From: Porphyra umbilicalis
Taxonomy: Eukaryota > Rhodophyta > Bangiophyceae > Bangiales > Bangiaceae
Direction: 5' to 3'
Length of the DNA: 64,000 bases
NCBI GenBank assembly: GCA_002049455.2
Contig: KV918871.1
Coordinates: 158,282 to 222,281, forward strand
Shown here: one piece after another, positions 1 to 11,710 of the stretch
How positions within the stretch are numbered: the first letter of the stretch is position 1
Layout of the letters: every line of letters starts with the position of its first letter
Position numbers and translations under genes: made by a program
The notes under the pieces: model-generated
The model's input: only the letters and a program-made list of their open reading frames with translations
Database searches by the model: none
Told to the model about the DNA's origin: nothing

Positions 1-2
1 GA

Positions 3-446
3 GTGACCAGCCGCACGCCGATCCATGCAGAATTCTATCGTGGCACTCGTACCCGGCAGCAGCTACGCGCCGTCGACAGCTTCCTAGGGGCTCCCTGGTA
101 CGATGCCGTGTTGTACCATCCGGGCGGCGACCGGTCTAAGATATGCATTGGTGAGCTTCGAGCCATCGTAAGGGGGCCTACGGGCGACGCGGTCATCCTG
201 GCCGCTATGGAGGATGTGCCGGCGGAGCCGCTCTGCCCTTTTGTAACGCGTAGGTGTGTGCGCCTGAAGTGGCGTGTCGCCCATGGTGCGTCAGACATTA
301 CGCTGCGTCTGGTGCCTGTCGACCACGTGCGGCGGCTGGCGTTCGTAGTCCCTGACTTTGCAGATTTATCTGCTCGTCATTGGGTCGACGCGGTCACGCC
401 CACCATCCACAGCCCTCTACAGGAGCGCCTTGATGCACTTTCTTAG
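3..446 (+). CDS. C-terminal part of an unrecognised protein; stop codon hit by a transposon
   Basis: An open frame enters from the left edge of the window and ends at TAG 444-446. The first codon in view is GTG, so this is probably the end of a larger gene. The visible 147 residues are mixed and look like real protein rather than low-complexity translation (for example WYDAVLYHPG, VPAEPLCPF, FVVPDF). Similar C-terminal blocks occur in some transposon-borne proteins, but I cannot name the family. The stop is unusual: the serine codon TCT is followed by TA plus the first G of the 446-5460 element. Removing that element and one TTA copy gives TCT TAA, so the ancestral gene also ended here. The reading frame was therefore not shortened by the insertion; only the stop type and the 3' flank changed. 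Coding status is moderately supported; function is unknown. Confidence 0.45.
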   Translation: MTSRTPIHAEFYRGTRTRQQLRAVDSFLGAPWYDAVLYHPGGDRSKICIGELRAIVRGPTGDAVILAAMEDVPAEPLCPFVTRRCVRLKWRVAHGASDITLRLVPVDHVRRLAFVVPDFADLSARHWVDAVTPTIHSPLQERLDALS

Positions 447-473
447 AGCATTCCCACCAATGTCGGGCCAACG
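443..473 (+). repeat. Left TTA target duplication plus 28-bp TIR
   Basis: TTA 443-445 followed by GAGCATTCCC... (446-473). It matches the right end exactly when reverse-complemented; identity stops at 474. Confidence 0.9.
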
Positions 474-1617
474 GTCTGAAACGGTGAAATGAAACCGCTA
501 CGTGTGGCCCTGCGAGTGGTCAGTTGCCAACGGGCCAACGCGTTGCCAACGGGCAATGTAATGGGTGAAATAGAGTAGGCTACCTTTCGAAGATCTGAGC
601 GCCGTTGGCCTCGGCGTTGTCAGCCGCACTGGGTGGTTGCCAACGAAGGACACGTATCAGCGTCGTCGCAAGTATCGAAATGAAGAGGCGTCCGTCGAAT
701 ACGTGCCGAACATGTCACGGAAAGCGTGTGAACCGGGCTCAAAGCACCCAAATCAAGGCAATCTAGCGAGACACGTGGAGGCCTTTCGGTATCAGTTTGG
801 GTCGAATCCGCACGAGTGCGTGACGTGTGTTGCGGTCCCACCTCAGCACGTCATGCAAGGCCTTGGAGGCTGAGTCATGTCGGTCGAATGGTCACGTGCG
901 GCCACAGTGGCGTGCCGATTTGGGTGATGGCGTGGCCCAACAGCCATCTGCGTGTCGCTCCTACTGTGCGCGCTCCACCTTCGGCTGACTAAGGCGGTTT
1001 CGAAGGCGCTGGCACGCCCGGTCTTCGGGCTGTGACGTCCCCAAAAGGCCAAGGCTTGTCCAGAAAGGGTCAATAAACGGCAGCGACAGTGATATAGGCA
1101 CTTCTGAGTGCGTGTTTGAGCACCAGTGTTGCTGCCCCCTGCTGTGGTGGGCGCGGCTGACAGCTGCGGAACATGACACATTGACACCTCAGGCAGCATG
1201 CTCACTGTTAACCCGTTCACTGTGCTACCCGTGCATCAACGTTGACGCTCGCTTTTGCGTGCTGTCCCGTCGAGTATGATTGTTGACTACACGCTAGGAG
1301 AAGATCGTCAACCCAGCTCCACCTCCAGCCCCACCCCGACCGCATCCCCCGCGACGCCACTGCCGCAAGACCAACCCCCCACACTTGTCCCTCCTCGAGC
1401 AGTACCCCACTGCCTCACCTCCGCCCGTGCGCCGCTGACAGTTGTCAGCAGGAAAATGTGCTTTCCTGGCGACGACGAGCACCCTCCGCCCAACTCTGCC
1501 TCTGCCGTCCCCCGACCCGCCCCACGCGATCGTCCCCCCATGTTCCTCACCTTTCCTCCGCAACTGCACCGAAGCGTCTCGGAGGCCGGGGTCCACCCCG
1601 CAGCCACCGGCAGGCTG

Positions 1618-1729
1618 CCGCAGACCCCTACGCTCTGCGCCCCGCGCCGGGCGGTCGCCGCCTGCAGTCATTGCAGTCTCTACAGACGGCCACCGCCCGG
1701 CGCAGAGCGCAGGGCGCAGGGGTCTGCGG
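1618..1729. repeat. Large imperfect inverted repeat
   Basis: Arms 1618-1655 and 1692-1729 (38 nt each, about 4 mismatches) surround a 36-nt loop. They could form a GC-rich cruciform or hairpin. It lies inside the 5-kb element and has no visible gene. Confidence 0.7.
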
Positions 1730-2439
1730 CCGCCCACGGTGGGCGCACCCACCTGTTCGGCTTAGTTACACACACACTTCTCCCCACGGCAGCCGCCGGC
1801 CTTCTCCCCACCGTGGCTGCCGGTCTTAACCTCTTCTCCAGAACTCGCCCTGTTGCGCACTTGCTGCAGAATATTATTTGATTGGTGCTCTGCTGGTTTC
1901 TGGCCCAGTCATTGGCCAAGACCGATGCTTCTGGCGCAGATATTCTTGCGCAAATCGACGAAAATTGAAAAACAGTAATTCAATGGCGCAAGCTAGAGCT
2001 GTGCGGTGGGGTTTTCCAAAGTACAAGTGTGGCGGGGGGGACGCCGCTGCTGGTCGATGCGGCCGCTGTGACGTCGGCAGCCACCGCACGCAGTTGAGGA
2101 CGGCCGGCCGGCGGTGCACGCCCGCAGCCCCCCCCCTCCCCCCCACGCACAGCGGCGCTGCTGGCATACGCGGCTGCATCGCGCTTGTGCACCGTCAGTC
2201 TCGACGGCGCCGCCCCAGACGCGCTGGGAGAGTACCCCCGCGCCGCAGCAGGGGGGGCGGCGCACACGATGGAAACACACTACTTCCGGCCAGATAGCTT
2301 CGAGGCCGTAGGGTGTACAATGACGGGACGAGCTTCTGAGGGAAAAAAAAAAAAGACGAAGTACATAAATAAAGCTCGCATCCACAAAGCTCGGCGTCCA
2401 GAGAGCGCAGGACGATGCTCACCACGCTGGCGCCGCCGA

Positions 2440-4620
2440 GGGCGGGAGGGGACACTGTAGCGGCGGGGCGTGCTGGTGCCGCCGCCCTGGGGATAGTCGC
2501 CTGTTTTGCGGCGCGGCAGTAGCAGGGCAGAAGGAGAGGTGTCGGGGATGGGTGTGGTGCCGGCGGACGGCGGTGGGGCGTCGGGGACGGAGGCGGCGAA
2601 AGCTGCGGCGGAGGGAGCGCGGCGGGAGCCGGCGGTCGGGGGCGGCTGTGGCGGCGGCGGCGGTCGCTGGCTGCGGGATGAGGCCAGGAGTGATGGTGGC
2701 GGTCGGTGCGGGCGGTGGCGGGGGCGGCCATTGCTGAGGCCACGGTCCGCGGAGGCGGCTGCGCAGCTGTAGACGGCAAGAGCGGGGGTGGGAGCGGGGT
2801 CGTCGGTCGGCTGGGGCGGCGACTGTGGGGGCGACGGCGGCGGAGGCGGCGGACGGCAACGAAGACGCAGGGGGCTGCGGTGGGTGGCTGTGACGGCGAG
2901 GGCGTCGGCCAGCGGCGGCGGCGAGGGTGGCGACAGCAGGAGCAGCCAGCGATGACGGTGCCCAGGGTGGCATTGGTGGTGCGGGATACGAGGGTCGGTG
3001 GCGGCTGGGGCGGCCGTCGTCAGCGGCGCAGACTGGGGCGAGGACGGGGGCGGCGGAGGGGGCGAACGCTGTCGCCGCTGTCGGCAGCGGCGGCGGCGGC
3101 GGCGGCGGCGGCGGGGGCGGTGGTCGGCCGCGTCGGCAGTGGGAGCGGCGATGGGTGACGGCGGCAGATGATGGCAGAAGCGGGGGCGGCGGCGACGGGG
3201 GGCGCGGCGGGGGCGGCGGCCGATGGCGTTGGGCTGGCGGGGTGAATGGCGGAGGTGGCTGATGGCGGCAGGAGCGGCCGGACTGGCGGCAGCGGGGTGG
3301 GCGGCGGCACATTGCGGGGTCGGCGGGGGCGGCGAGGGGGGGGCGGGCGACGGCAACGGCTGGGGCGGCGAAAGTGGCGGCCGGTGGCGGTGGCGGCGGC
3401 TGTGGGGGCGGGGGCGGCGGTCGGCGGTGGCGGCGGGGGCGGCGACGGCGGGCTCGGCGGTCGACAGTGGCGGAGGCGACGGCGACGACGGGGGCGGCTT
3501 TCGGCGGGGGCGGGCACGGCGGTGACGGTGTTGGCGGCGGGCGGTTGCGGCCCGGGGCGCGGACGGCGCCGGCGTGGACAGGGGCGGGATAGGCGGCGGT
3601 GGTCGGCAGGGGCGGCGGAGCCGGCGTTGGCAGAGGCCGCGGTCGGTAGTGGTGGAAGGGGCCGCCATGGTGTGGGCGGCGGTCCGCCGTGGGGGCGAGG
3701 CCGGCTGTCGGCGGGTCGGCGGCGCGGCGGCGGCGACCGACGGTAGCGCCGGCGGCGGCGGATGGGGGGTGGGGTCGGCTGCGGCGGGGGAAGAAGCGGC
3801 GGCCGCCGTCGGCGGCGAAGGTGGAGGTGGCGGGAGCGGCCGACCTCGGCGGCGGTGGTGGGGGCGCCGGGGAAGCGACGGAGCCGGTCAGCGGCAGCTT
3901 TTCCGGTGGTGGGTCGGCCGGCGGCGGAGGTCGGCCGCGGCGGAGGCGAGGGCGGGAGCGGGGTCGGCCGTGAGGGGCACGTCTTGTGGCGGGGGCCACG
4001 GTGGTCGGCTGGGGCGTGGCGGGAACCGGCGGTCGGCGGTAGCTCTGGCGGCGGCGGCGGTCGTCGGCGCCGGGGACGGGGGTGGGGGCGGGGGCAGCGG
4101 TCGAAGCTGGCGGGGTGGAGGCGGCAATGGCGGGGGCGGCAGTCGGCAGCGGTGAGCGGGGCGGACGGCGACGGCGGGTACGAAGGCGGTGGCGACGGCG
4201 GCGGTCGGCAGTGGCGGCGCCTGGGGTGACGACAACGAAAGCGGAGGTAGGCAGTGTCCGGGGGGGCGGCGACGGCGGGAGAGGCCGCTATGGCGGCGGC
4301 GGCGACGGCGGGGTCGCGGCTAACGGCGGAAGCGGGGGGGGCGAACAGCGGCGGCCGGGACGGGGGCGGCGGCGCGGGCGGCGGTCGGCGGGGTTGGCGC
4401 CAGGGGCAGCGACGGCGGCGGCATGGGCGGCGACGGCAGGGGCGGTGGTCGGCGGCGGCGGGGGGGGCGTCGACGGCGGGCGGGGGGTAGGAGCGGGCGG
4501 TAGGTGGCGGCTGTGGCGGGGGCGGCGGTCGTCGGCGGCGGGGACGGGGGGGCCCGGAGGGCGGCGGTCAGCGGTGCCGGGGGGGGCGGCGGCGGCGGGG
4601 GCGGCGGAGTGCGGCGACGT
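2440..4620. repeat. 2.2-kb G-rich, C-poor low-complexity block
   Basis: The + strand is an almost continuous run of degenerate GGCGGT, GCGGGGGCGGC and GGTCGGCGG units with very little A or T. All six frames give Gly/Arg/Ala-rich or Pro/Ala/Arg-rich translations, so the long ORFs here carry no coding evidence. Many runs of three or more G are closely spaced, so G-quadruplex potential on the + strand is high. It forms the core of the 5-kb element. Confidence 0.85.
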
Positions 4621-5209
4621 CGGCGGTGGGGGGCAGCGGGGGCACGCGTGGGGAGCGGGTGCGTGTGGGGAGCGGCTGTGGGGGAGCGGGGGGGTGCGGT
4701 GCGGGTCAGGGGTCTGCTTGCGTGCGTGGGCCACGGCGTGTGGCCAGGGGGCAGCCGTGGGGGTGCGAGGGTTGTCAGGGCTGCCCTGGGGCACTGTCAA
4801 CGGTGGGGGGGCCGGCTGAAGGCATCACGTGGCCGCTGGTGCGGCCACCTGGCGACCCGGCATGGATCGGACATGGGGCGGTGGCCCGGCCCCGCCTCGT
4901 GTGCCCGCTCGAGTGGTCCGATCCACTGGTTGCGCCAGTGTCAGTGGGAACGCGCCCCGTGTCAGACGTGCCCGAACGCCTGCTCGGCCATGCGCCACGG
5001 CACTATGGATACGTGACATGCTCCAACGGTCGGGACCCTCGGGCCGAGCTGACGCGCGGCCTTCCACATCCGAGAGGTACCATATTCCATCCGTGGGTAG
5101 CTGTCGAAACAAAAATATGATAAATCGGGCAATCTGAGGACAATATAAAGTGCCACATGTCACTCATTTAACCCCGTGAAACTGCGATGGACCAATCAGA
5201 GCACAGGAC

Positions 5210-5280
5210 CCGTTGGCCCCAGGGCCAACGAGTTGCCAACGGAGGCTCCGTTGGCAACTCGTTGGCCCTGGGGCCAACGG
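5210..5280. repeat. Perfect 35-bp-arm palindrome
   Basis: Arms 5210-5244 and 5246-5280 are exact inverse complements around a single G at 5245. They are built from CGTTGGC/GCCAACG words that also occur near the element's ends. It sits about 180 bp inside the right TIR of the 5-kb element. Confidence 0.95.
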
Positions 5281-5432
5281 CTCGGACCCCGAATCGGACG
5301 CAAGTACATTCGCGTTTTAACTCGGTTGACCTCGGTTGGCACCGTCGCGTGCACGTTCGACATTGATAACCGCCCCGAGAACTGGCCAACGGCGAATTTG
5401 AGACACGTTTCTGCAACGTGTGCCCAATATGG

Positions 5433-5463
5433 CGTTGGCCCGACATTGGTGGGAATGCTCTTA
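5433..5463 (-). repeat. Right 28-bp TIR plus TTA target duplication
   Basis: 5433-5460 is the exact inverse of 446-473; TTA follows at 5461-5463. Confidence 0.9.
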
Positions 5464-6186
5464 ATGTATTTTTCCCGTGGGACGTGCAGTAGAACTTGTG
5501 CTCTTTTTCTTCTTTCCGTTTGTTCTTTGTACACCCACACTGTCCGACAAGTGCCATGGACACGTCGCCTGGTGCACCTGCACGCAGACGCTGCCACAAG
5601 CTCGGCTGCGGAAACTATGGGCGCCGCGTACCTGCCTCACCCTTCAGTGCGACCGCCGAGGTGGCGGGCACCGCCGTCACCGCCACCAAAATCCAGTGGA
5701 GACCCGGCACGAAGGCGACGAGGTGCTCGTTGGGCAACCCCACGCTGGCGCTCAGAGGACGACCGGCATCGGCAGGAGCAGGGGAATGGGAGAGGCTCCA
5801 ACGGACGGGAACAAGCCGCCACAATCAGTGGCCGTCGGCGCGCAGGCGACGCAACGGCTACAGCCGCGGCCGTAAGGACCTTGCTGGTTTCGACAGCCAG
5901 CCCTCCGCCGTATTCGAGGATGGGTGCTCAGCCGTTGCTGCTGGTACAGTAACGAGGGTGGGAGTGGAGGCCGGCGGGGTGAATCCCGGTGGCCACAGTA
6001 AGCCGCGGCCGGACAAAAGTCTCAGATCTTCACCCAAGTCTCATGGTCATTGCTGTTCCAATCAGAAAGCGACTAACCTCCGCGGCCTCGAGCGAGCAGT
6101 GAAAGAAACTGCCGAGCGGCACTTGCTCGCCGTTACATGTGTATTCGATATTAGGGCGCTCGTTTATACGACCCGGTCGTATATGT
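5464..6186. other. No supportable gene
   Basis: This is the original downstream flank of the ORF ending at 446. Overlapping ORFs exist in all + frames (the longest is 5496-6272), but they have no recognisable domain and mixed composition. Nothing else is visible. Confidence 0.4.
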
Positions 6187-6317
6187 ATTGTGCTTCTCAC
6201 AAAAACTGGACCTCGGTGCATCAGCTTCCGTTGCAAAACCACTGTTTTATTGGCTCATGGGGCGGTTCATGATGCTGAAACGGATGTTGCGGATCCAGTT
6301 TTTGTGAGAAGTACAAT
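6187..6317. repeat. Inverted repeat, possible small foldback element
   Basis: Arms 6187-6210 and 6294-6317 match at 23 of 24 positions (ATTGT(G/A)CTTCTCACAAAA...). The 83-bp loop has weaker secondary pairing around 6220-6290. No target duplication could be assigned. Confidence 0.6.
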
Positions 6318-7017
6318 CAACGAGCCGGTCCTTACTAAACTTAAATACACTGCCGCGACGTCATTCCATGGGACTGCTGACTCAGACATAAAGCATGTGC
6401 CCCCGTTGTCATGTAGTGAGACAGCTTCCGTCGCCACCGCACCGCACACCATCCCCCACCATCAAACTACAACCTGCTTGCCCGCGGCCCTGTCCCCCCC
6501 ACCGATCATCAACTTCCCCAGTCGTGTTGGCGGGGTCTCTCAGTCGCGACAAACAAGATCGACGCTGTAGTGCACACACAGCTGCATGGGGTTCTAACTA
6601 TAGCTGACAGCGTCCATGCGGACGGGTCAGAGGTGGTCTCTGTGTTGAAAAACACTGGTTTGGTTGTAGACCTTCTGGGGGTGTCCGAGGAAGAGAGAGG
6701 CCGTGCGGTGGAGAGGTGGTTTGTCGTCGAGGATGACGTGAGCACCATCGCTCAGGAGGACGAAATGTTTCTTGCAGGAGAGGACGAAGACTAGCGTAGC
6801 TGAAGAGCCTTTTTTTTTCTGTCGCGCGCTTGATGGCGCTGTTGGCAAACACCGTCTCTGTAGGCCTTGGCACCTTTTGCTTGCTGCGCATCGGCTTTTG
6901 AGTCGGTGCAAGTAGCGAGACCACAACCGGGCGCAAGTACGGTGGTATTGCGCCCAACCCTGCAGTGGCCCCGCGTCGCATAGTCGAATACACACTGTAC
7001 TCTCGAACTCGTGCGGG

Positions 7018-7165
7018 GCCCGAAGCCCATCCAAAGCCCATCCAAAGTGACTTTGGATGGGAAATGCAGGGGCGCCCACAGCGCCCAAAAACGCCCATCC
7101 AAAACGTGTTTGGATGGGAACCAGGCTTGGATGGGGATGGATGGGGATGGATGGGGCAGTCGTGT
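7018..7165. repeat. Dispersed CCATCCAAA/TTTGGATGGG repeat block
   Basis: Alternating direct and inverted copies of CCCATCCAAA are followed by short tandem GGATGGATGGGG units. The same words, with a similar GGGGCGC(C/T)CACAG spacer, recur in the element at 51493-52649. This suggests a fragment or relative of that family. Confidence 0.6.
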
Positions 7166-10100
7166 AACCGCCCGTGCCACACGTCACGGGCGGGACTTGA
7201 TTTCTTGTTAGTTGTAATCGCAGTTAGCCATAGTGGAGTCTTGCACAAGTAAACACTGCGTCACTGGCTGACCTGGCCCCTCCCGCAGAGGTGGTTGGGG
7301 TACCCACGCAATACATTACTGATGCTTGCTGATGCATTTTTCGGAAGCACAATATCAACCAAGAGGAATGCCAATCGACCAGCTGTCTGAGAGCGGCGGC
7401 CGCACGTCCCTCGGTGGCGCACGTGCCGCTCGGTCGGCCTCGCACGCACCGGACGGTGTGGCTGCTGCCGCATCTGTGGGGCACCGCGCCGGTAGCCGCG
7501 ACACAAACGACTGACGCGACGCCTGTCCCACCGTCGGACGAGGCGTCGACCGCGCCGACACCCCGAGCGGAGCGGGGCAAGCGCAGCACCCGTCCCGTTC
7601 GCCGCTGCAAAATCATGCTGTAGGGTGGGGGGGGGGTGTGGCAGCCACAAACCGCCGCAGCCGAGCGGCGTGCGTCGACCGTCCATTGTTCCTGCGAGTG
7701 GGGTGGTCCGTGTGCGTGGCACGGTGTGCCGACGTAGCGTCGATGCGATTGGCTGAGGTCGTCACGTGACAGTATGCCGGTACTGTACGGATCCCCGCGT
7801 ACGTTTACACCACTGTATACCGTCTGTGAAGGGAGATTTTCCACGTCTTGGGTGTTTGTAATTCCTCTTTTGCAACAATTGTCAAACGAGATGTCGACGA
7901 TCCGGCAACGCCTCGCCCGGTGTGGCGACACACGCCGCTGCCAACGGTCGCGTGGTCTGTCCCGCTTGGCTGCACGCGTCTCGGCCCGCGCCAGGGGGTG
8001 TGCACAGGCGTCGCCGCTCCATCGCGTCGGCTGCCGCGCCAACGCGCCCATCCGCACGTGCGTGGCGTGCGGGCGCGCACGGGTGAGACCCCCTTGTCAG
8101 CCGTGATTCGCTTCGCCCTGTGCCGCCCAATTGATTCCGGGAGCAACCCCGTGCGGCCGATGCGGACAGACCACACGAGCACTACATACGAGAGGCGGGC
8201 TACAAGCTTCTCACAGAGACCTCGGGCTGACCCTGCCCTTTCCCCGGCGCAGTGGCGCTTCACTGGGGGTGGGACGCAAATGTCATTGCTGGCAATGGGG
8301 ACCCACATTGGAATCTGAAATCGGCCTGTGTGTGGTCACCAGGGCCGATTTTTTCTTCGAGCCCATGTAGCTTTGTCTTGCTGGTGTGTGCTCGTTGTGC
8401 GCCAGACGGGTGGACGGGGCACGGCGACGAGTGGGGCTCGTATGGAGTGCGGGGTTTTGCCTTTGTCAGGTGGCTCGGCACCTCCCACTGAACGGCAACC
8501 CTTCTTCGTGTTCTCTGGATCGGTATTCACCTCCCGTGCTTTGTTTTCAACAACCAGTCCGCCGCGCCATCGACGACAACACCGCCAGGGAGCTGCTTTG
8601 GGCCGCCAATCTCGTCGTCAGCTGCTGCTCGACGGGCGGATGGGCTCAGTAGCCTTTGTTGCGACTGCAACTGACGACCTGGACGCGCTCCATGTGGCGG
8701 CTGAGCTCGGCATCAAGGGGGCGGCGACCTACGGCGGCATCTTGGAGGCCGGAGCGCCACCCCCCACGAGCTGGAATGCAGGGACGTTTGTGATTGGCCA
8801 AGAGGAGCAACAGCAGTGCATGTTGGGTCCCATCTGTACAGAATGTGCCCGTACGGCCCGCAAACGCACGATCGGCGCACTCGTCCTTCTGAGATTATTT
8901 GAGAATCCTGAAGAAACTCTCGATAACTCACTGCTCTGGGCAAATTTACCACATGAGACGACTGAGAAAGGAAGAATATCCCAAGAAAACGGAGAATCTC
9001 GATTCTGCACGAACCTGGCGGTTGGAGAGCCAATGGCGCGTCGAAGATACGCACTCAGCAGCTGTTTGATGCTGTTCTAGACCAATGGTTGGCCTGTTTT
9101 ACAAAGCAGTCCCGGTCTTGGCCGATGAGGACAAAATTGGGGGATCAGCAATACATTGAGGGAGAATGTCTTTTCGATGCTGTCATAGAATTCCGAGCTT
9201 CGTCACTGTAATGGCGGCTAGTCGTCCTGTCCCTTTGCTCTTGTGACCACCATGGCGTTGGGTCCCTTTTTTCTTACCCAGTTGTCGCTGTGTCTTTTTC
9301 TCTTCTCCAGTCGTCGCGTCCCCATTGTCGGTCCCCATTTGATATCTTCATCTTTGTCGTATGGTTCTCAGTATAAAACAATGGGCAGCAAAGCAAATAA
9401 ACACAGCACCCGGCGCGCCGCCACACGCAGGGGGAGGTCGACAGCGGAGGCCGCCAGATGCCTCAAGAAATGAACACGGTTTTTTTTTTTCAAGAAATGA
9501 ACAAGAGATGAGTAAACACTCTGGCAGGGGCCGGGGGGGGGAACGGGGAAGGACGTGAAACACATGGAGGAAAAAAACGAACGTCAGTACAGCGCGACTT
9601 GCATGGCGTGCGGATGGGGGGAGGGAGGGGGGCGAAGAATGGGGCAGATGCGGCAAGAGAAAGGGGGAGGGGGGGGGGCAAAAAAAAGGGCGGATGCGGA
9701 GCGCGGGCCCGAAGAAGGAGCGGATGCGGCGCGCGCGTCGAAGAGAGAGCATGGCGGTGCGGTGACGACGATGGAGTGGTGGTGTGAAAGGCCCGACGGA
9801 GGGGCCAGATGACAAGATGGCGAAACGACGGAAGAGAGCGGAGAGGCAGTGCAGGCGCGCTGCTGACCATTTCTGGGCCTTGGTGTGGAGTGTGTTCTGG
9901 TGTACTGTACAGTGGGGGTTCTTCGAAGGCATCTGTAAACGCTTTTGGCGGAATCTGTAATCGCTTGCGTGTGTAATCCATCTGGACCAGAGCGATTGTG
10001 AGCCATTGAATGCTGAAACGTGGATATTCTTGATTGGGCGTGCTGATGGGACCATCCAATCAAATGGCCTAGAGGGTGACCATCAAATCGACTAGGGCCA

Positions 10101-10238
10101 TCCATTCCATGCAACGTGGCTGCCTGAGCGTTGAGAACACGAATGGATCCCTACTAGAAGCTTCGCTAATAATTGCTACCTGTGTCTCGTCCAGTGCGTC
10201 AAGACGTGATTCCAGTCCATTGATCGTCGCTCGTGCAG
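7166..10238. other. No supportable gene
   Basis: Several ORFs of 60-280 codons occur on both strands (for example 7224-8057 minus and 8328-9080 plus), but none shows a recognisable domain and they overlap one another. Purine-rich runs lie at 9480-9490 and 9600-9700, and CAAGAAATGAAC is repeated at 9463 and 9491. The region may hold exons I cannot recognise. Confidence 0.35.
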
Positions 10239-11710
10239 CGCAGTGGGGCTCGTTGCAGGATCCACGACGAGGCCCTTTTTCCCCCCCGATCGCTCGTTTT
10301 TGCTCGTTGACGAGGGTACTTTTCTCGTCAAAACCTCGTCACTCGGTCATGATATGCCTGATCGAGATTCTCGACTTCGACTATAATAGCTGTTGGGCTC
10401 TAATAGAGGTCATTTTAAGTGCCCCGAAGTCCTGGCAAGTAGATAATAGAGAGCTACGCGCAAGTTGCGAAAAGTTTTACAAGAGCCCCACAAGTAGGAG
10501 CAAAACAGACTCAAGTGCAGCCCGATGACTCACACAACAGCGCATGATTCGGCCGCACATGGCTTCCTCCTTGTTTTCCCGCCAATCCGCAGCGCGGTGG
10601 TTGGGTGCCACAAACAACCATCGCGGCTAACAAAAGGTACATGTTGCATTGCCTCAGAAGTATCACCGAGTGCTTTTACAACACTCCCTCCCCCCCCGCC
10701 TACGCCGAATACGGTGACGACGCCAACACGGGGACCCTGCCCTCGTGGGCGGCCGTGCGGCGTGCCATGGACGAACCCACTCATCCGCACGCGTCTCAAA
10801 GCGGCAACTATCGCCTCTGCCCCCCGTTCGACTACCAACCGGGCAGACCCGGGCACCGCGGACAGCCCCGGTGCTGGTCGCGACCTCGTGCCCCCGGGGT
10901 CCAGCATCTCCCCGTTCTCCTAAGACTGTGGCACCCTCGTCAGCCGGCAATACCTGCCAATGGCTGCGGAAGGAACTCCTACAGAACGAGCAGCGGCAGC
11001 CGCATGGAGGCATTGCGCTCCACATAGACTTGACTCGCCCAACGAAGGCGGTGGGAACGCGTGGAATTCGCGGATTCAGCCGGGGTCACGAGCGGATCGG
11101 AACGCGCTCTCAGCCCCGTTCTTGGACGTCGGCGACTGGCGTCGTTCGGCTTCGGATGCATCCCGCTTCAGCTCGGTGGATCTGACTGATTAATTTCCTA
11201 GTTCAGTTGTGTTTCCATTCTTTTACTCTTCAGATCCATAACAGCTGGCATCCACGATGGGCGTATCAATTCCGTATTTCTCTCTTGAATCCGCGCGCAA
11301 CTTGCACGGACAGTCGTCTTTGCAGTATCTCCGCACCCTGTGAGCGACTTAATATGAGCGCTTGCTACCAGCGGGGATTAAGAGCTCAACGAGCTTCATG
11401 TTCAAACTTCGTTGCGACCGTTCTCGCTGGCTCGATGAGGCCTTGTTGTCCCTTGTTACCTTCCTCATGCTCCATCTCACACCATGCTGTTCTACATCAC
11501 TTGAAGGCGCTCTCCGTGACGGTCCTGGAGCACCCAAGAACAGTGTGAAAAATGCAAATACGTAGCCACAGACAAGCAGAATATGGAATTCGACGAGAAA
11601 AGCTCTCACAAGGGCATTCAAGGGGGGTTTTTCGCCAGCTTGACGGGTTTCTCGTCGCCGAATCGAGAAAAAAGGGCCTCGTCGTGGATCCTGCAACGAG
11701 CCCCACTGCG
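10239..11710. mobile_element. 1.5-kb DNA element with perfect 42-bp inverted ends
   Basis: 10239-10280 and 11669-11710 are exact 42-bp inverse complements beginning CGCAGTGGGGCTCGTTGCAG. The flanks carry direct CAG copies (10236-10238 and 11711-11713), a candidate 3-bp target duplication. Inside both ends the words TTTTCTCGTC/GACGAGAAAA recur, like subterminal repeats. No transposase is recognised in the interior; ORFs at 10525-11193 have no visible motif. A 3-bp duplication fits Harbinger or CACTA types, but the target is not TWA and the ends are not CACTA. The superfamily is left open. The right end lies 88 bp before the proposed start of the next gene. Confidence 0.75.

Larger units (their letters stand above)
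446..5460. mobile_element. 5.0-kb non-autonomous PIF/Harbinger-like DNA element
   Basis: The ends are perfect 28-bp inverted repeats (446-473 and 5433-5460) beginning GAGCATTCCCACCAATG, flanked by direct TTA repeats at 443-445 and 5461-5463. A 3-bp TTA target duplication is typical of PIF/Harbinger elements. Short motifs of the type TTGCCAACG/CGTTGGC are repeated just inside both ends (519-560, 637-645, 5210-5400), as subterminal repeats often are. No transposase-like reading frame is visible inside. Most of the interior is a 2.2-kb G-rich low-complexity block plus inverted repeats, and the long ORFs there are compositional. The element is therefore non-autonomous and unusually large. The perfect ends imply a recent insertion. 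Confidence 0.85.

Noticed and set aside
2195..3999. Very long Pro/Ala/Arg-rich ORFs on the minus strand and Gly/Arg-rich ORFs on the plus strand
   Set aside because: They exist in all frames because the block is almost free of A and T; no domain, no biased codon pattern, and they overlap each other.
7224..8057. 277-codon minus-strand ORF
   Set aside because: No recognisable motif, and equally long overlapping ORFs occur on the other strand.
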